This document shows, in pieces, positions 9,843 to 17,819 of a stretch of DNA of 64,000 nt. A program made the position numbers and the translations under genes. Source of the stretch: Bacteroidota bacterium. Its GTDB lineage: Bacteria > Bacteroidota > Bacteroidia > Chitinophagales > Chitinophagaceae. Under the pieces are notes generated by a model that was not told where the DNA came from, made no database searches, and saw only the letters and a program-made list of their open reading frames with translations. The stretch covers positions 1 to 64,000 of the forward strand of contig JAFDYG010000457.1 of the NCBI GenBank assembly GCA_018267545.1, in the 5' to 3' direction. Every line of letters begins with the position of its first letter. The stretch's first letter is position 1.

Positions 9843-11255
9843 ATGAAAATAAAATTTGTAATCATCGTCCTCCTTTTGACGGGTGCGCTCGGCTCCTGTA
9901 AGAAAATGGTGGAAGGCATCAATGACAACCCCAATCTACCCACCGATGCGGACGCTCCTACCATGCTGCCGGGGGTGGAGACCGCGGATATGATCCTGCA
10001 GGGCGGAGACGTAGCACGTACGGCCAGCACCTGGAGCGGCTATTGTACGGGAGAACTGTTACAGTCGACCCAGATTCAACAATACAACGTCATTGCAAGC
10101 AATTTCAATGCGTCCTGGTTTTTGGTATATGGCGCGGTGTTGAAGAATGCGCGGATTATGCGCGGAAAAGCGCTATCCGTCAACAATCTGCGGCTCGTGG
10201 GCCTCGGCCAGCTGCTGGAAGCGCATGCGATCGGGACGGCGGCAGACCTCTGGGGCGACATACCTTTTACCCAGGCTTTCAACACGCAGTATCCCGCTCC
10301 GGTATACGATGCGCAGGCTTCTGCCTATAAGAGTGTACAGACACTGCTGGACAGCTCCATCACGAATATGAGCTCGGCTTCTTTTACGGACTTCTCGACG
10401 CAGGAGGTATTCTTTGCCGGAAAGATGCCGCCCTTTATCCAGGCGGCCTATACGCTAAAGGCGAGAAACTATCTCCATACGCGGAACTACGACCTGGCGC
10501 TGGCGGCGGCAAAGAACGGGATCAACGCGGCGGCCAATTCCTGGCTCGCCCCATATCCCGCTACTACGAAAGGCAACACCAATCCCTGGTATCAGTACCA
10601 GGCGATAGACAGAGCGGGGTCGCTCGACGGGAAAGGCGCTTATGCGGTGGGGCTGCTGAATCCGGCAAGCGCGAGCTATAGAGGAAATAGCAAGACCAAT
10701 GAAACGGCACGATACAACTATCTTTATTCCGGAGCTGTACCCGCATTGAATGTCGCTGTCGGGGCCTTCTTTTACAGCAAGACATCGTTTCCAATGGTAT
10801 CCTATGCAGAAAACCTGCTGATATTAGCCGAGTGTGATTTTCGGTTGAATGGATTTGCCGCGGGGCTGTCGAGACTCAACGACTACAGAGCCTATATGAC
10901 GACGGGCGGGTATATCGGCTCGACCTTTCTCACGGCGACCAACCATAACTACGACGCATACATCGCGGCGGACTTCAATGCCGGGGGTATCGCGAACAAG
11001 AAGTCTTTGTCGCCCGACAATGCGCTGCTGGCGAATATCCTGGAGGAGCGGTATCTCACATTCGTCGGACAAATCGAAGGGTTCAACGATATTCGCCGGA
11101 CGCAAAAAGAGAGTGCTGTTACGGTATCGGTGCCGCCGAATACGGGCAGTCAGATTCCGCAGCGGTTCCTCTATCCTCAGAGTGAGGTGGATGGGAACAG
11201 CTCGGTGCCGAAGCCGATTCCTGCACTATTCACAGCTACCCCTGTTAATCAATAA
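9843..11255 (+). CDS. susD: SusD/RagB-family surface glycan-binding lipoprotein
   Basis: Lipoprotein that caps the SusC barrel and captures ligand at the cell surface. The signal peptide ends in a lipobox (GALGSC, Cys at about residue 19) followed by KKMVEGINDNPN, the usual start of the SusD-like-2 subfamily. Helical TPR-like pairs follow, including a LGQLLEAHAIGTAADLWGDI segment and the late ILEERYLTFVGQIEGFNDIRR motif. The length, 470 aa, is typical. It starts 18 bases after susC stops and 6 bases before the esterase start, so the three genes are almost certainly co-transcribed. Confidence 0.95.
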   Translation: MKIKFVIIVLLLTGALGSCKKMVEGINDNPNLPTDADAPTMLPGVETADMILQGGDVARTASTWSGYCTGELLQSTQIQQYNVIASNFNASWFLVYGAVLKNARIMRGKALSVNNLRLVGLGQLLEAHAIGTAADLWGDIPFTQAFNTQYPAPVYDAQASAYKSVQTLLDSSITNMSSASFTDFSTQEVFFAGKMPPFIQAAYTLKARNYLHTRNYDLALAAAKNGINAAANSWLAPYPATTKGNTNPWYQYQAIDRAGSLDGKGAYAVGLLNPASASYRGNSKTNETARYNYLYSGAVPALNVAVGAFFYSKTSFPMVSYAENLLILAECDFRLNGFAAGLSRLNDYRAYMTTGGYIGSTFLTATNHNYDAYIAADFNAGGIANKKSLSPDNALLANILEERYLTFVGQIEGFNDIRRTQKESAVTVSVPPNTGSQIPQRFLYPQSEVDGNSSVPKPIPALFTATPVNQ

Positions 11256-11261
11256 TTTTTC

Positions 11262-12761
11262 ATGAAGAAGTATTTTGTCATTTCGTTTTTTTTGATGGCT
11301 GTTTCGGCGAGTGCGCAAAAAATCGTTCCGTTATACGAGGGACGACCACCGGGCAACAAGACCGATGAAAACAAGGAGGAATTTACCCGACCCGAAAACG
11401 GACGGCCAACCGTAAAGAACGTCACCATCCCCACGCTGACCTACTATCTACCCGCTCATGCCGATGCAGGCCGCGGCGCGGTGATCATCTGTCCCGGCGG
11501 AGGCTATCTCAATCTCAGCATCGAGGACGGCGGTTACGACATCGCAAAAGAATTTGCCGCTGCAGGCATCAGCGCCTTCGTCCTGAAATACCGCACCTGG
11601 GTCAGCGGCGCATTCGAGAACTACAGGGACATTCCCCTGCAGGACCTGAATCGCGCGATGGAGATCATCCACGCCCATGCTGCCGAGTGGAAGATCGATA
11701 CGGCAAATATTGGACTGATGGGCCTCTCCGCAGGGGGGCATCTGGCGGCCATGGGTTCGATACCGGGGAAGATTGGCCGCAGAGTAGCCTACACGATGCT
11801 CATCTATCCCGTCGTCAGCTTCCAGGATTCGCTCACCTCACCCCGGTCCAAGACCAGGAAGACACTGCTGGGGGATAACCCCTCGGCCGCGGAAAAAATT
11901 ACCTTCTCGCCCGAGCTCCACGTCTCGAAAAATACCCCACCGGCGTTTGTCGTGCAGGCAGAAGACGACAGCACGTCCATGGTGGGTAACAGTCTCGCCT
12001 ACTACGAGGCGCTGGTTGCTCACGAAGTGCCGGGGCGTCTGCTGATCTATCAAAAAGGCGGTCATGGTTTTGCCCTCCACAATAAGGCCGAGGGCGCAGA
12101 TTGGATGCCGGATGCGATAAAATGGATGGGGCTCAATGGGTTTAGGAAGGCTTCGAGTGCGGCGGCAGCGCCCTTCTGGAACGAGATCGCGGCCTTCAAG
12201 GAGCAGGACAAGATCAATCCTCCGCCAGCCTCCCCTATCCTATTCGTAGGCAGCTCGTCCTTCCGAAAATGGACGGATGTGAATCAGGCTTTCCCCGGCT
12301 ATCCGATCATCAACCGGGGGTTTGGCGGCTCGATATTAACCGACGTCATCCGCTATGCCTATGATATCATTATTCCCTATAAGCCAAAACAGGTGGTGAT
12401 CTATTGCGGGGAAAACGACCTGGCAACGCCGGACCATATCCCCGCGTCGGAGGTGGTGAACCGTTTCAAGACCTTGTTTACGATCATCCGGCAAAACCTG
12501 CCCGCAGCCACTATCGACTTCGTCTCCATAAAGCCGAGTCCGGTGCGGGCGGCTATCCAGGGGAAGGTCATCGAAGCGAACAAGGCCATCGGGCAATTCC
12601 TGCAACGTCAGCCCAACGCCCATTTTATCAACGTATACAATGCCATGCTGGACGCAAAGGGCAACATGAGAAAAGAATTATTCCTGGAAGACATGCTCCA
12701 TATGCGGCCTAACGGCTATGCGATCTGGAAGGAAATCATGCTTCCATACTTAAAGAAATAG
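11262..12761 (+). CDS. two-domain esterase: alpha/beta hydrolase plus SGNH/GDSL hydrolase
   Basis: Secreted protein (signal peptide to about residue 19, AVSASAQ) joining two unrelated esterase folds. The N-terminal half resembles acetyl-xylan-esterase-like alpha/beta hydrolases: oxyanion motif ICPGGGYLNLS, nucleophile elbow GLSAG with Ser156, and the late KGGHGF histidine. The C-terminal half, from about residue 320, is an SGNH hydrolase. It has block I FVGSSSF with Ser332 as likely nucleophile, block II NRGFGGS, block III YCGENDLA, and block V DMLHMRPNGY with Asp477 and His480. It lies 6 bases after susD. Likely role: removing acetyl or other acyl groups from the imported glycan. Neither substrate can be assigned. 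Confidence 0.88.
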   Translation: MKKYFVISFFLMAVSASAQKIVPLYEGRPPGNKTDENKEEFTRPENGRPTVKNVTIPTLTYYLPAHADAGRGAVIICPGGGYLNLSIEDGGYDIAKEFAAAGISAFVLKYRTWVSGAFENYRDIPLQDLNRAMEIIHAHAAEWKIDTANIGLMGLSAGGHLAAMGSIPGKIGRRVAYTMLIYPVVSFQDSLTSPRSKTRKTLLGDNPSAAEKITFSPELHVSKNTPPAFVVQAEDDSTSMVGNSLAYYEALVAHEVPGRLLIYQKGGHGFALHNKAEGADWMPDAIKWMGLNGFRKASSAAAAPFWNEIAAFKEQDKINPPPASPILFVGSSSFRKWTDVNQAFPGYPIINRGFGGSILTDVIRYAYDIIIPYKPKQVVIYCGENDLATPDHIPASEVVNRFKTLFTIIRQNLPAATIDFVSIKPSPVRAAIQGKVIEANKAIGQFLQRQPNAHFINVYNAMLDAKGNMRKELFLEDMLHMRPNGYAIWKEIMLPYLKK

Positions 12762-12764
12762 GAA

Positions 12765-14045
12765 ATGAAATATTTACGTTTACTGTATGTACAGGTGCTG
12801 CTTGGCATGCTGGCGGGAGCGCTGGTCGGTTGGTTGCTGCCGTCGTTTGCGCCCACGGCGAAGCTGATCAGCGACATGTTTATCAACATGATCAAGATGA
12901 TCATCGCGCCCGTTATCTTTTTTACGATTGTGCTGGGAATCGCAAGCGCCGGGGAGATGAAGAAGGTGGGCCGCATAGGGCTTAAATCGATCATCTATTT
13001 CGAAATCGTCAGCACCTTGTCGCTCGTGATAGGTCTTATTGTCGCCAACCTCGTCAAACCAGGCGCCGGTGTACAATTCCACGCGGCGGCAGGCGGTCAG
13101 GTGGCGGCTATCTCTAAAGACGCGGAGCATATGAACTGGGGCGATTTTGTGTCGCATATCGTGCCTTCCAACATTGTAGACGCTTTTGCCAAAGGGGACA
13201 TTTTGCAATTGCTGTTCTTCAGCATCCTCTTTGCAGTGGGTCTGAAATGGATGGGTGCAGAGGGCAACAGCCTGCTGAGCTCCTTTACCAAAATCAACAA
13301 GGTTCTCTTCAATATCCTCAAGATCGTGGTACGGCTCAGCCCCGTCGGTGCGTTCGGCGGGATGGCCTATACGATCGGCAAATTCGGCTTCGGGACACTG
13401 GCGGTGCTGGGGAAGCTGCTCGGAACCTTTTACCTTACCGGCATTCTCTTCATCTTCATCGTCCTGAATCTTATCTGCCGTTATTACAAGTTCAGCCTCT
13501 GGAAGCTGCTTCTCTACATAAAAGAAGAGCTGCTGATCGTCCTTAGCTCCAGCAGCAGTGAAGCCGCCCTGCCGCTGATTATAAAAAAGCTCACAGACGC
13601 CGGCTGTAAAAAGGATGTAGTAGCGCTCGTGATCCCGACGGGCTATAGCTTCAACCTGGACGGAACGACCATCTACCTGAGCATGAGCGTGATCTTCCTC
13701 GCACAGGTCTTTGGCGTCCCCCTTTCGCTGGGGCAGGAGATTACGTTGATCGGCATCCTGATGTTAACCAGCAAAGGTGCCGCCGGGGTAACCGGTAGTG
13801 GATTTATCGTACTAGCCTCCACCCTCACCGCTCTAAAAGTCATCCCCGTCGAAGGCCTCGCCCTGCTCATCGGCGTAGACCGTTTCATGAGCGAAGGAAG
13901 AGCAATCGTAAATTTTATCGGCAACACGGTGGCTACAGTGGTAATCGCCAAAAGCGAGAAAGAAATCGATCTGATGACTTATAAACAAGTCGTGGAGCAC
14001 GAATCGGCGCCAATACAAATGGAATTGAAGCGAGAAAGGGTTTAA
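12765..14045 (+). CDS. dctA: dicarboxylate/cation symporter, DctA/GltP family
   Basis: Inner-membrane carrier of the dicarboxylate/amino acid:cation symporter family (426 aa, about 8 membrane segments plus two re-entrant hairpins). Visible landmarks are a serine-rich first hairpin (LIVLSSSSSEAALPL), the PTGYSFNLDGTTIYLS motif, the second hairpin SKGAAGVTGSGFIVLAS, and the terminal VDRFMSEGRAIVNFIGN. The ATG follows the esterase stop by 3 bases, so it is the last gene of the SusC operon, and a strong terminator follows. By family it would import a C4-dicarboxylate or acidic amino acid; in this context it might take up a uronate- or acyl-derived acid. Confidence 0.92.
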   Translation: MKYLRLLYVQVLLGMLAGALVGWLLPSFAPTAKLISDMFINMIKMIIAPVIFFTIVLGIASAGEMKKVGRIGLKSIIYFEIVSTLSLVIGLIVANLVKPGAGVQFHAAAGGQVAAISKDAEHMNWGDFVSHIVPSNIVDAFAKGDILQLLFFSILFAVGLKWMGAEGNSLLSSFTKINKVLFNILKIVVRLSPVGAFGGMAYTIGKFGFGTLAVLGKLLGTFYLTGILFIFIVLNLICRYYKFSLWKLLLYIKEELLIVLSSSSSEAALPLIIKKLTDAGCKKDVVALVIPTGYSFNLDGTTIYLSMSVIFLAQVFGVPLSLGQEITLIGILMLTSKGAAGVTGSGFIVLASTLTALKVIPVEGLALLIGVDRFMSEGRAIVNFIGNTVATVVIAKSEKEIDLMTYKQVVEHESAPIQMELKRERV

Positions 14046-14060
14046 GGCTCTGGTATAAAT

Positions 14061-14094
14061 AAAAGCCCCGGCCTAAGCCGGGGCTAACTTTTTT
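14061..14094. terminator. bidirectional intrinsic terminator
   Basis: Perfect 9-bp stem AGCCCCGGC/GCCGGGGCT (14064-14072 and 14077-14085) with a CTAA loop. A T6 run follows at 14089-14094 on the plus side, and an A-run precedes it, giving T's on the minus side. It ends the SusC operon and the convergent gene at 14108. Confidence 0.9.
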
Positions 14095-14107
14095 GCAAAG
14101 GCGAAAA

Positions 14108-14383
14108 TTATTTCTTAACGGCAACTACGAAAAGAATGACAGACATTGCTATGCCTACTACCCAGTAAACGGTTTTTATCTCGTTGCTTACATTGATTAG
14201 CTTGTCGTTAACAATCTGAAATTTTGCTTCGGTTTTGCTCTCCAATCGTTTTATCTCGGCAATCACTTCTTTCATATCATTATTAATTTTCGCATCAATC
14301 AGTTGCAATATTGCTTTCTTTTGATCCGATGGCAGGGAAATTTTTTCTATGCCATCACTTACTTCTGATATGTTCATGATCAT
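14108..14383 (-). CDS. small membrane-tethered coiled-coil protein, unknown
   Basis: A 91-residue protein. Residues 1-65 are charged and helical (IKRLESKTEAKFQIVNDKLI). A C-terminal hydrophobic segment (about 70-88, VYWVVGIAMSVILFVVAVKK) suggests a tail-anchored protein with a cytoplasmic coiled coil. The start could be the ATG at 14383 or the one at 14377. No family is recognised by name, but this pattern recurs in small phage-holin-like and hemolysin-XhlA-like proteins. It is a single gene closed by the shared terminator at 14061-14094; twin ATTCGAAT palindromes lie at and just upstream of the start. Confidence 0.65.
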   Translation of the reverse strand: MIMNISEVSDGIEKISLPSDQKKAILQLIDAKINNDMKEVIAEIKRLESKTEAKFQIVNDKLINVSNEIKTVYWVVGIAMSVILFVVAVKK

Positions 14384-14614
14384 TCGAATTACTTATTAAT
14401 TCGAATCGATGACAACACAAAGATAGCAATTTTTATACTATTTATCATTTTTTCAGAGCTTCAATACCGGGCTCATAAATCTCTTTATAGCGAAAAGTAT
14501 TCTTCGTGTCCGGAGAAAGAGCCCGGGCTTTTTTGGGCTGGCTGGAAAATAGATAGTTTATTAACGTATATTGTCATAGCCTGGCGGCGCTCAAACGGCC
14601 GCCGGACGATCAGC

Positions 14615-15367
14615 ATGACAACGGAGCAGCACATAAAAGCCATATTGAAGCCCTTCACCTCCAGGAGTCAGAAAATCGATCTCTACTCTCATCTGATAGA
14701 CGACTCTGCCAGCCGGCTATTTCGAGTGACGTTTACGGACGGCAGGAAATACAGCCTGACGGCCTATTCGAAGCATATCGAAATCGCCTGTAAAATCGAT
14801 AGCGTCCCCTACTTTTACATCAACAGAAAAGATCCATTCGACTCCAGCAATAAGCGTCTCCCCGCAGGAGATTTTCCTTATCCTGTATACTATCGAAGTA
14901 AGAATAAGGAGATCGTGATGAAATGTATGGAGAAGATAAAAAAGCCGATGGCTCGGTTGGCGCTGCAAAAGGGCGAAGGAGTTTTCCTGTTCAAGGGAGC
15001 TGTCGAGCTGGTGCTAAATCCGGAACGGTCTATTCTCCCGGAGCTCGCCATTGCATCCAGCCTTGCGCAAATCCTTGAACGCCATTTTCCGCAGCGTCAG
15101 GAGGAAATCGATGCGTCAAAGATTCCTGCCCGTTTACAGCCGCTGGTCCCTTTTTTAGGCGAATGGGCAATTTCCGATGACCAGGAAAGGGAAGAAAAGG
15201 TTGGAGCCGCAACGAAGGCGCAGCTAAAAAAGCTGGTTGCGACAGTCAATCCTCTCTTTGGAGAGATCAATGCATGGCTCGATAGCTTTAAGAAAAAATC
15301 CATGACAAACGAGGCTACGCTGGTTGGAAATCTTGCCGAGCTGGTGGCTGAGCTGAAAGTCAGATGA
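14615..15367 (+). CDS. unknown cytoplasmic protein
   Basis: A 250-residue soluble protein without signal peptide or membrane segment, and not recognised. The N-terminal half is an alpha/beta domain rich in Tyr/Phe/Lys (VTFTDGRKYSLTAYSKHIEI); the C-terminal third is helical. Codon use resembles the neighbours. The start follows about 230 bases of non-coding DNA, and the gene ends 71 bases before arsR. There is no evidence that it belongs to the arsenic operon. Confidence 0.65.
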   Translation: MTTEQHIKAILKPFTSRSQKIDLYSHLIDDSASRLFRVTFTDGRKYSLTAYSKHIEIACKIDSVPYFYINRKDPFDSSNKRLPAGDFPYPVYYRSKNKEIVMKCMEKIKKPMARLALQKGEGVFLFKGAVELVLNPERSILPELAIASSLAQILERHFPQRQEEIDASKIPARLQPLVPFLGEWAISDDQEREEKVGAATKAQLKKLVATVNPLFGEINAWLDSFKKKSMTNEATLVGNLAELVAELKVR

Positions 15368-15391
15368 ATGCGTTTCCCAAGAAAAAAAATT

Positions 15392-15419
15392 TTGACAATC
15401 CAGCCTTGCATCGTAATAT
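15392..15419 (+). promoter_or_regulatory. candidate arsR promoter (TTGACA/TAATAT)
   Basis: TTGACA at 15392-15397 and TAATAT at 15414-15419 are separated by 16 bases. The second hexamer lies inside the palindromic operator candidate. This is closer to a proteobacterial sigma-70 promoter than to the usual Bacteroidota TTTG/TAnnTTTG form, so it may be coincidental. Confidence 0.35.
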
Positions 15420-15425
15420 TGCAAT
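15410..15425. promoter_or_regulatory. candidate ArsR operator 1
   Basis: ATCGTAATATTGCAAT is an imperfect palindrome (12 of 16 positions symmetric) 13 bases upstream of the arsR start. It matches the second site before arsM at 14 of 16 positions. Autoregulation by ArsR is the simplest reading. Confidence 0.6.
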
Positions 15426-15438
15426 GAACAAATAAATA

Positions 15439-15771
15439 ATGGGCCTTACCAAGTCTGAAATATTTACCGAAAAACAGAACAAGCTAGCGTCAATGATGAA
15501 GGCCCTGGCTCATCCTGCGCGAATCGCCATCATTCAGCATTTGATCAAGACCAATGCCTGTATCAACGGCGACCTGGTCGAAGTACTCGGCTTGGCGCAG
15601 CCGACTATATCCCAGCATCTGAAAGAGCTGAAGAACGCTGGGCTCATACAGGGAACGATCGAGGGGACCAGTGTATGTTACTGCATCGAGCCGAAGACCT
15701 GGGCGTTGTATCAAAAGGAGATCGGCGCTTTGTTTGCCGCTTATAAAGGAGATGACAACTGCTGCGGGTGA
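15439..15771 (+). CDS. arsR: ArsR-family transcriptional repressor
   Basis: A 110-residue winged-helix regulator of the ArsR/SmtB family. By family it represses the arsenic genes until As(III) binds. Visible are the N-terminal helices (KALAHPARIAIIQHLIKTNA), the recognition-helix region (LGLAQPTISQHLKELKNAGL) and the wing (IQGTIEGTSVCYCIEP). A VCYC cysteine pair in the wing and a C-terminal NCCG could provide thiolate ligands, which differs from the classical CVC in the DNA-binding helix. It is the first gene of the arsenic operon, and operator candidates flank it on both sides. Confidence 0.93.
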   Translation: MGLTKSEIFTEKQNKLASMMKALAHPARIAIIQHLIKTNACINGDLVEVLGLAQPTISQHLKELKNAGLIQGTIEGTSVCYCIEPKTWALYQKEIGALFAAYKGDDNCCG

Positions 15772-15809
15772 GTGTGGCGGCGACCTGATCATTTTTTTTG
15801 ATCTCATTC

Positions 15810-15825
15810 ATCGCAATATAGCAAT
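15810..15825. promoter_or_regulatory. candidate ArsR operator 2
   Basis: ATCGCAATATAGCAAT lies 17 bases upstream of the arsM start and is nearly identical to the site upstream of arsR. It suggests an internal, ArsR-controlled promoter for arsM and the downstream genes. Confidence 0.6.
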
Positions 15826-15842
15826 ATTAAAATACATAAACC

Positions 15843-16685
15843 ATGGAAAAGACAGAACAAATAAAGGACATGGTCCGCGAAAAATACAGCGCCATCGCGC
15901 TCCAGGACAAAGCCACCAATGAAGCATCCTGCTGTGGCTCCGGCTGCTGCTCTACCGACGTCTATAACATTATGTCGGACGATTACAGCATCCTGGAAGG
16001 ATACAATCCCGATGCTGATCTGGGTCTGGGATGCGGGCTTCCTACGCAATTCGCACAGATTAAAAAGGGAGATACGGTTATCGACCTGGGCTCGGGTGCG
16101 GGAAATGATTGTTTCATTGCCCGCAAAGAAACCGGTGAAACCGGGCGCGTCATCGGCATCGACTTTACCCCTGCTATGATCGAAAAAGCGCGGGCTAATG
16201 TCGATGTTCTCGGTTTCAATAACGTCGAGTTCCGACAGGGTGATATCGAAAAGATGCCCGTCACGGCAAACCTTGCGGACGTCATCGTGTCCAACTGTGT
16301 TTTGAACCTGGTGCCCAATAAGGCGGGTGTTTTCCAGGAAATCTACCGCGTCCTGAAACCCGGGGGACACTTTAGCATATCCGATATCGTCCTCGTCGGT
16401 AAGCTGCCGGATAAAATCCTTTCGGCGGCCGAAATGTATGCCGGCTGCGTGGCCGGGGCTATTCAGAAAGAAGAGTATATGGGGATGATCGAGGATAACG
16501 GTTTCAAAAATATCACGCTGCAAAAGGAAAAGCCGATCATCGTTCCCGACGATATATTGTCCCAATACCTTACGGCGGAAGAAATTGCGTCATTCAAAGC
16601 ATCCGGCACCGGCATCTACAGCGTAACGGTGTATGCGGAGAAGCCCAAAGAAAGCGCGGCCTGCTGCGGACCTGACTGCTGCTGA
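15843..16685 (+). CDS. arsM: arsenite S-adenosylmethionine methyltransferase
   Basis: Cytoplasmic enzyme that methylates As(III) with SAM. The Rossmann SAM site VIDLGSGAGNDCFIAR follows a Cys-rich N-terminus (SCCGSGCC). The cysteines that bind arsenic in this family have clear counterparts: Cys64 in GLGCGLP, Cys152 in VSNCVLNL and Cys202 in YAGCVAGA. The C-terminus ends in a second Cys cluster (ACCGPDCC) that could help metalloid binding. The length, 280 aa, is normal for bacterial ArsM. It lies 71 bases after arsR with its own operator candidate, and 48 bases before acr3. Confidence 0.95.
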   Translation: MEKTEQIKDMVREKYSAIALQDKATNEASCCGSGCCSTDVYNIMSDDYSILEGYNPDADLGLGCGLPTQFAQIKKGDTVIDLGSGAGNDCFIARKETGETGRVIGIDFTPAMIEKARANVDVLGFNNVEFRQGDIEKMPVTANLADVIVSNCVLNLVPNKAGVFQEIYRVLKPGGHFSISDIVLVGKLPDKILSAAEMYAGCVAGAIQKEEYMGMIEDNGFKNITLQKEKPIIVPDDILSQYLTAEEIASFKASGTGIYSVTVYAEKPKESAACCGPDCC

Positions 16686-16733
16686 TAAAATCAACAGGGG
16701 GGCGTTTGGCCCTTCCCTGCTTTAACCTTCGAT

Positions 16734-17807
16734 ATGAGTGCAAACAACTGCAACCCCACACAACGCAAGCGGCTGTCTTTTCTGGACCGCTATCTGACTA
16801 TTTGGATTTTCGCCGCGATGGCCTTCGGCGTAGCTCTCGGCTACTTCATTCCCGGTACCGCAGCCTTAGTCAACGGCTTTCAATCCGGCACCACCAATGT
16901 CCCCATCGCTATCGGTCTTATCCTGATGATGTACCCGCCTTTGGCCAAGGTCAGGTACGAGCAGCTAGGCAAGGTATTTAAGAATACAAAGGTTCTCACC
17001 CTGTCCCTTGTTATGAACTGGGTCATCGGTCCTGTGCTTATGTTCCTGCTCGCCATCATTTTCCTCCGGGATAAGCCCGAGTACATGATTGGCCTGATCA
17101 TGATCGGCATCGCCCGGTGCATTGCCATGGTCATCGTATGGAACGAGCTGGCAGAAGGCAATCGGGAGTATGCAGCCGGGCTGGTGGCTCTGAACAGTAT
17201 CTTCCAGGTTCTTTTCTACAGCGTCTTTGCGTGGCTGTTTATCACTGTGCTGCCGCCGTACTTCGGTCTGAAAAGCCTCGCGATTCATATCAGCATCGGC
17301 GAGATAGCCCGCAGCGTGGGTATCTACCTCGGCATTCCCTTCGCCGCCGGTCTGATCAGCCGGTATACGCTGATCGCGGCCAAAGGCCGGGAATGGTACG
17401 AGACTAAATACGTACCTTTTGTCAGCCCCATCACCCTAATCGCCTTGCTGTTCACCATCATCGTCATGTTCAGCCTGAAAGGCCAGCTAATCGTTGCCCT
17501 GCCGGTGGATGTGCTGCGGATAGCCCTCCCCCTGGTGATATATTTCGCGTTAATGTTCCTGATAACTTTCCTGTTTGGAAAATCGCTGGGCGCCGACTAT
17601 TCCCAAAACGCTGCATTGTCCTTTACCGCGGCAGGGAATAATTTCGAGCTGGCGATCGCCGTCGCCATCGGCGTCTTTGGCCTTAACAGCGGTCAGGCAT
17701 TTGTGGGTGTCATCGGGCCCCTGGTTGAAGTCCCGGCTCTCATAGGCCTGGTCAACGTCGCATTCCGGCTCCGTCGTAGATATTATTCCACCATCCAATC
17801 CTCATAA
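16734..17807 (+). CDS. acr3: ACR3-family arsenite efflux permease
   Basis: Inner-membrane As(III) exporter of about 10 membrane segments (357 aa). It starts with the usual cytoplasmic Cys/Asn tail and [20 protein letters not shown]. The conserved membrane cysteine is Cys129 in [19 protein letters not shown]. The functional glutamate is Glu305 in [16 protein letters not shown]. Both match the positions known to be essential in characterised Acr3 proteins. It lies between arsM and the phosphoesterase with short spacings. Although such genes are often labelled arsB, the sequence type is ACR3, not ArsB. Confidence 0.95.
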   Translation: MSANNCNPTQRKRLSFLDRYLTIWIFAAMAFGVALGYFIPGTAALVNGFQSGTTNVPIAIGLILMMYPPLAKVRYEQLGKVFKNTKVLTLSLVMNWVIGPVLMFLLAIIFLRDKPEYMIGLIMIGIARCIAMVIVWNELAEGNREYAAGLVALNSIFQVLFYSVFAWLFITVLPPYFGLKSLAIHISIGEIARSVGIYLGIPFAAGLISRYTLIAAKGREWYETKYVPFVSPITLIALLFTIIVMFSLKGQLIVALPVDVLRIALPLVIYFALMFLITFLFGKSLGADYSQNAALSFTAAGNNFELAIAVAIGVFGLNSGQAFVGVIGPLVEVPALIGLVNVAFRLRRRYYSTIQSS

Positions 17808-17819
17808 ACAAATAAAAAA

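Noticed and set aside
15804-16565. 253-codon minus-strand open frame
   Set aside because: Antisense to arsM, whose catalytic cysteines and SAM motif are intact.
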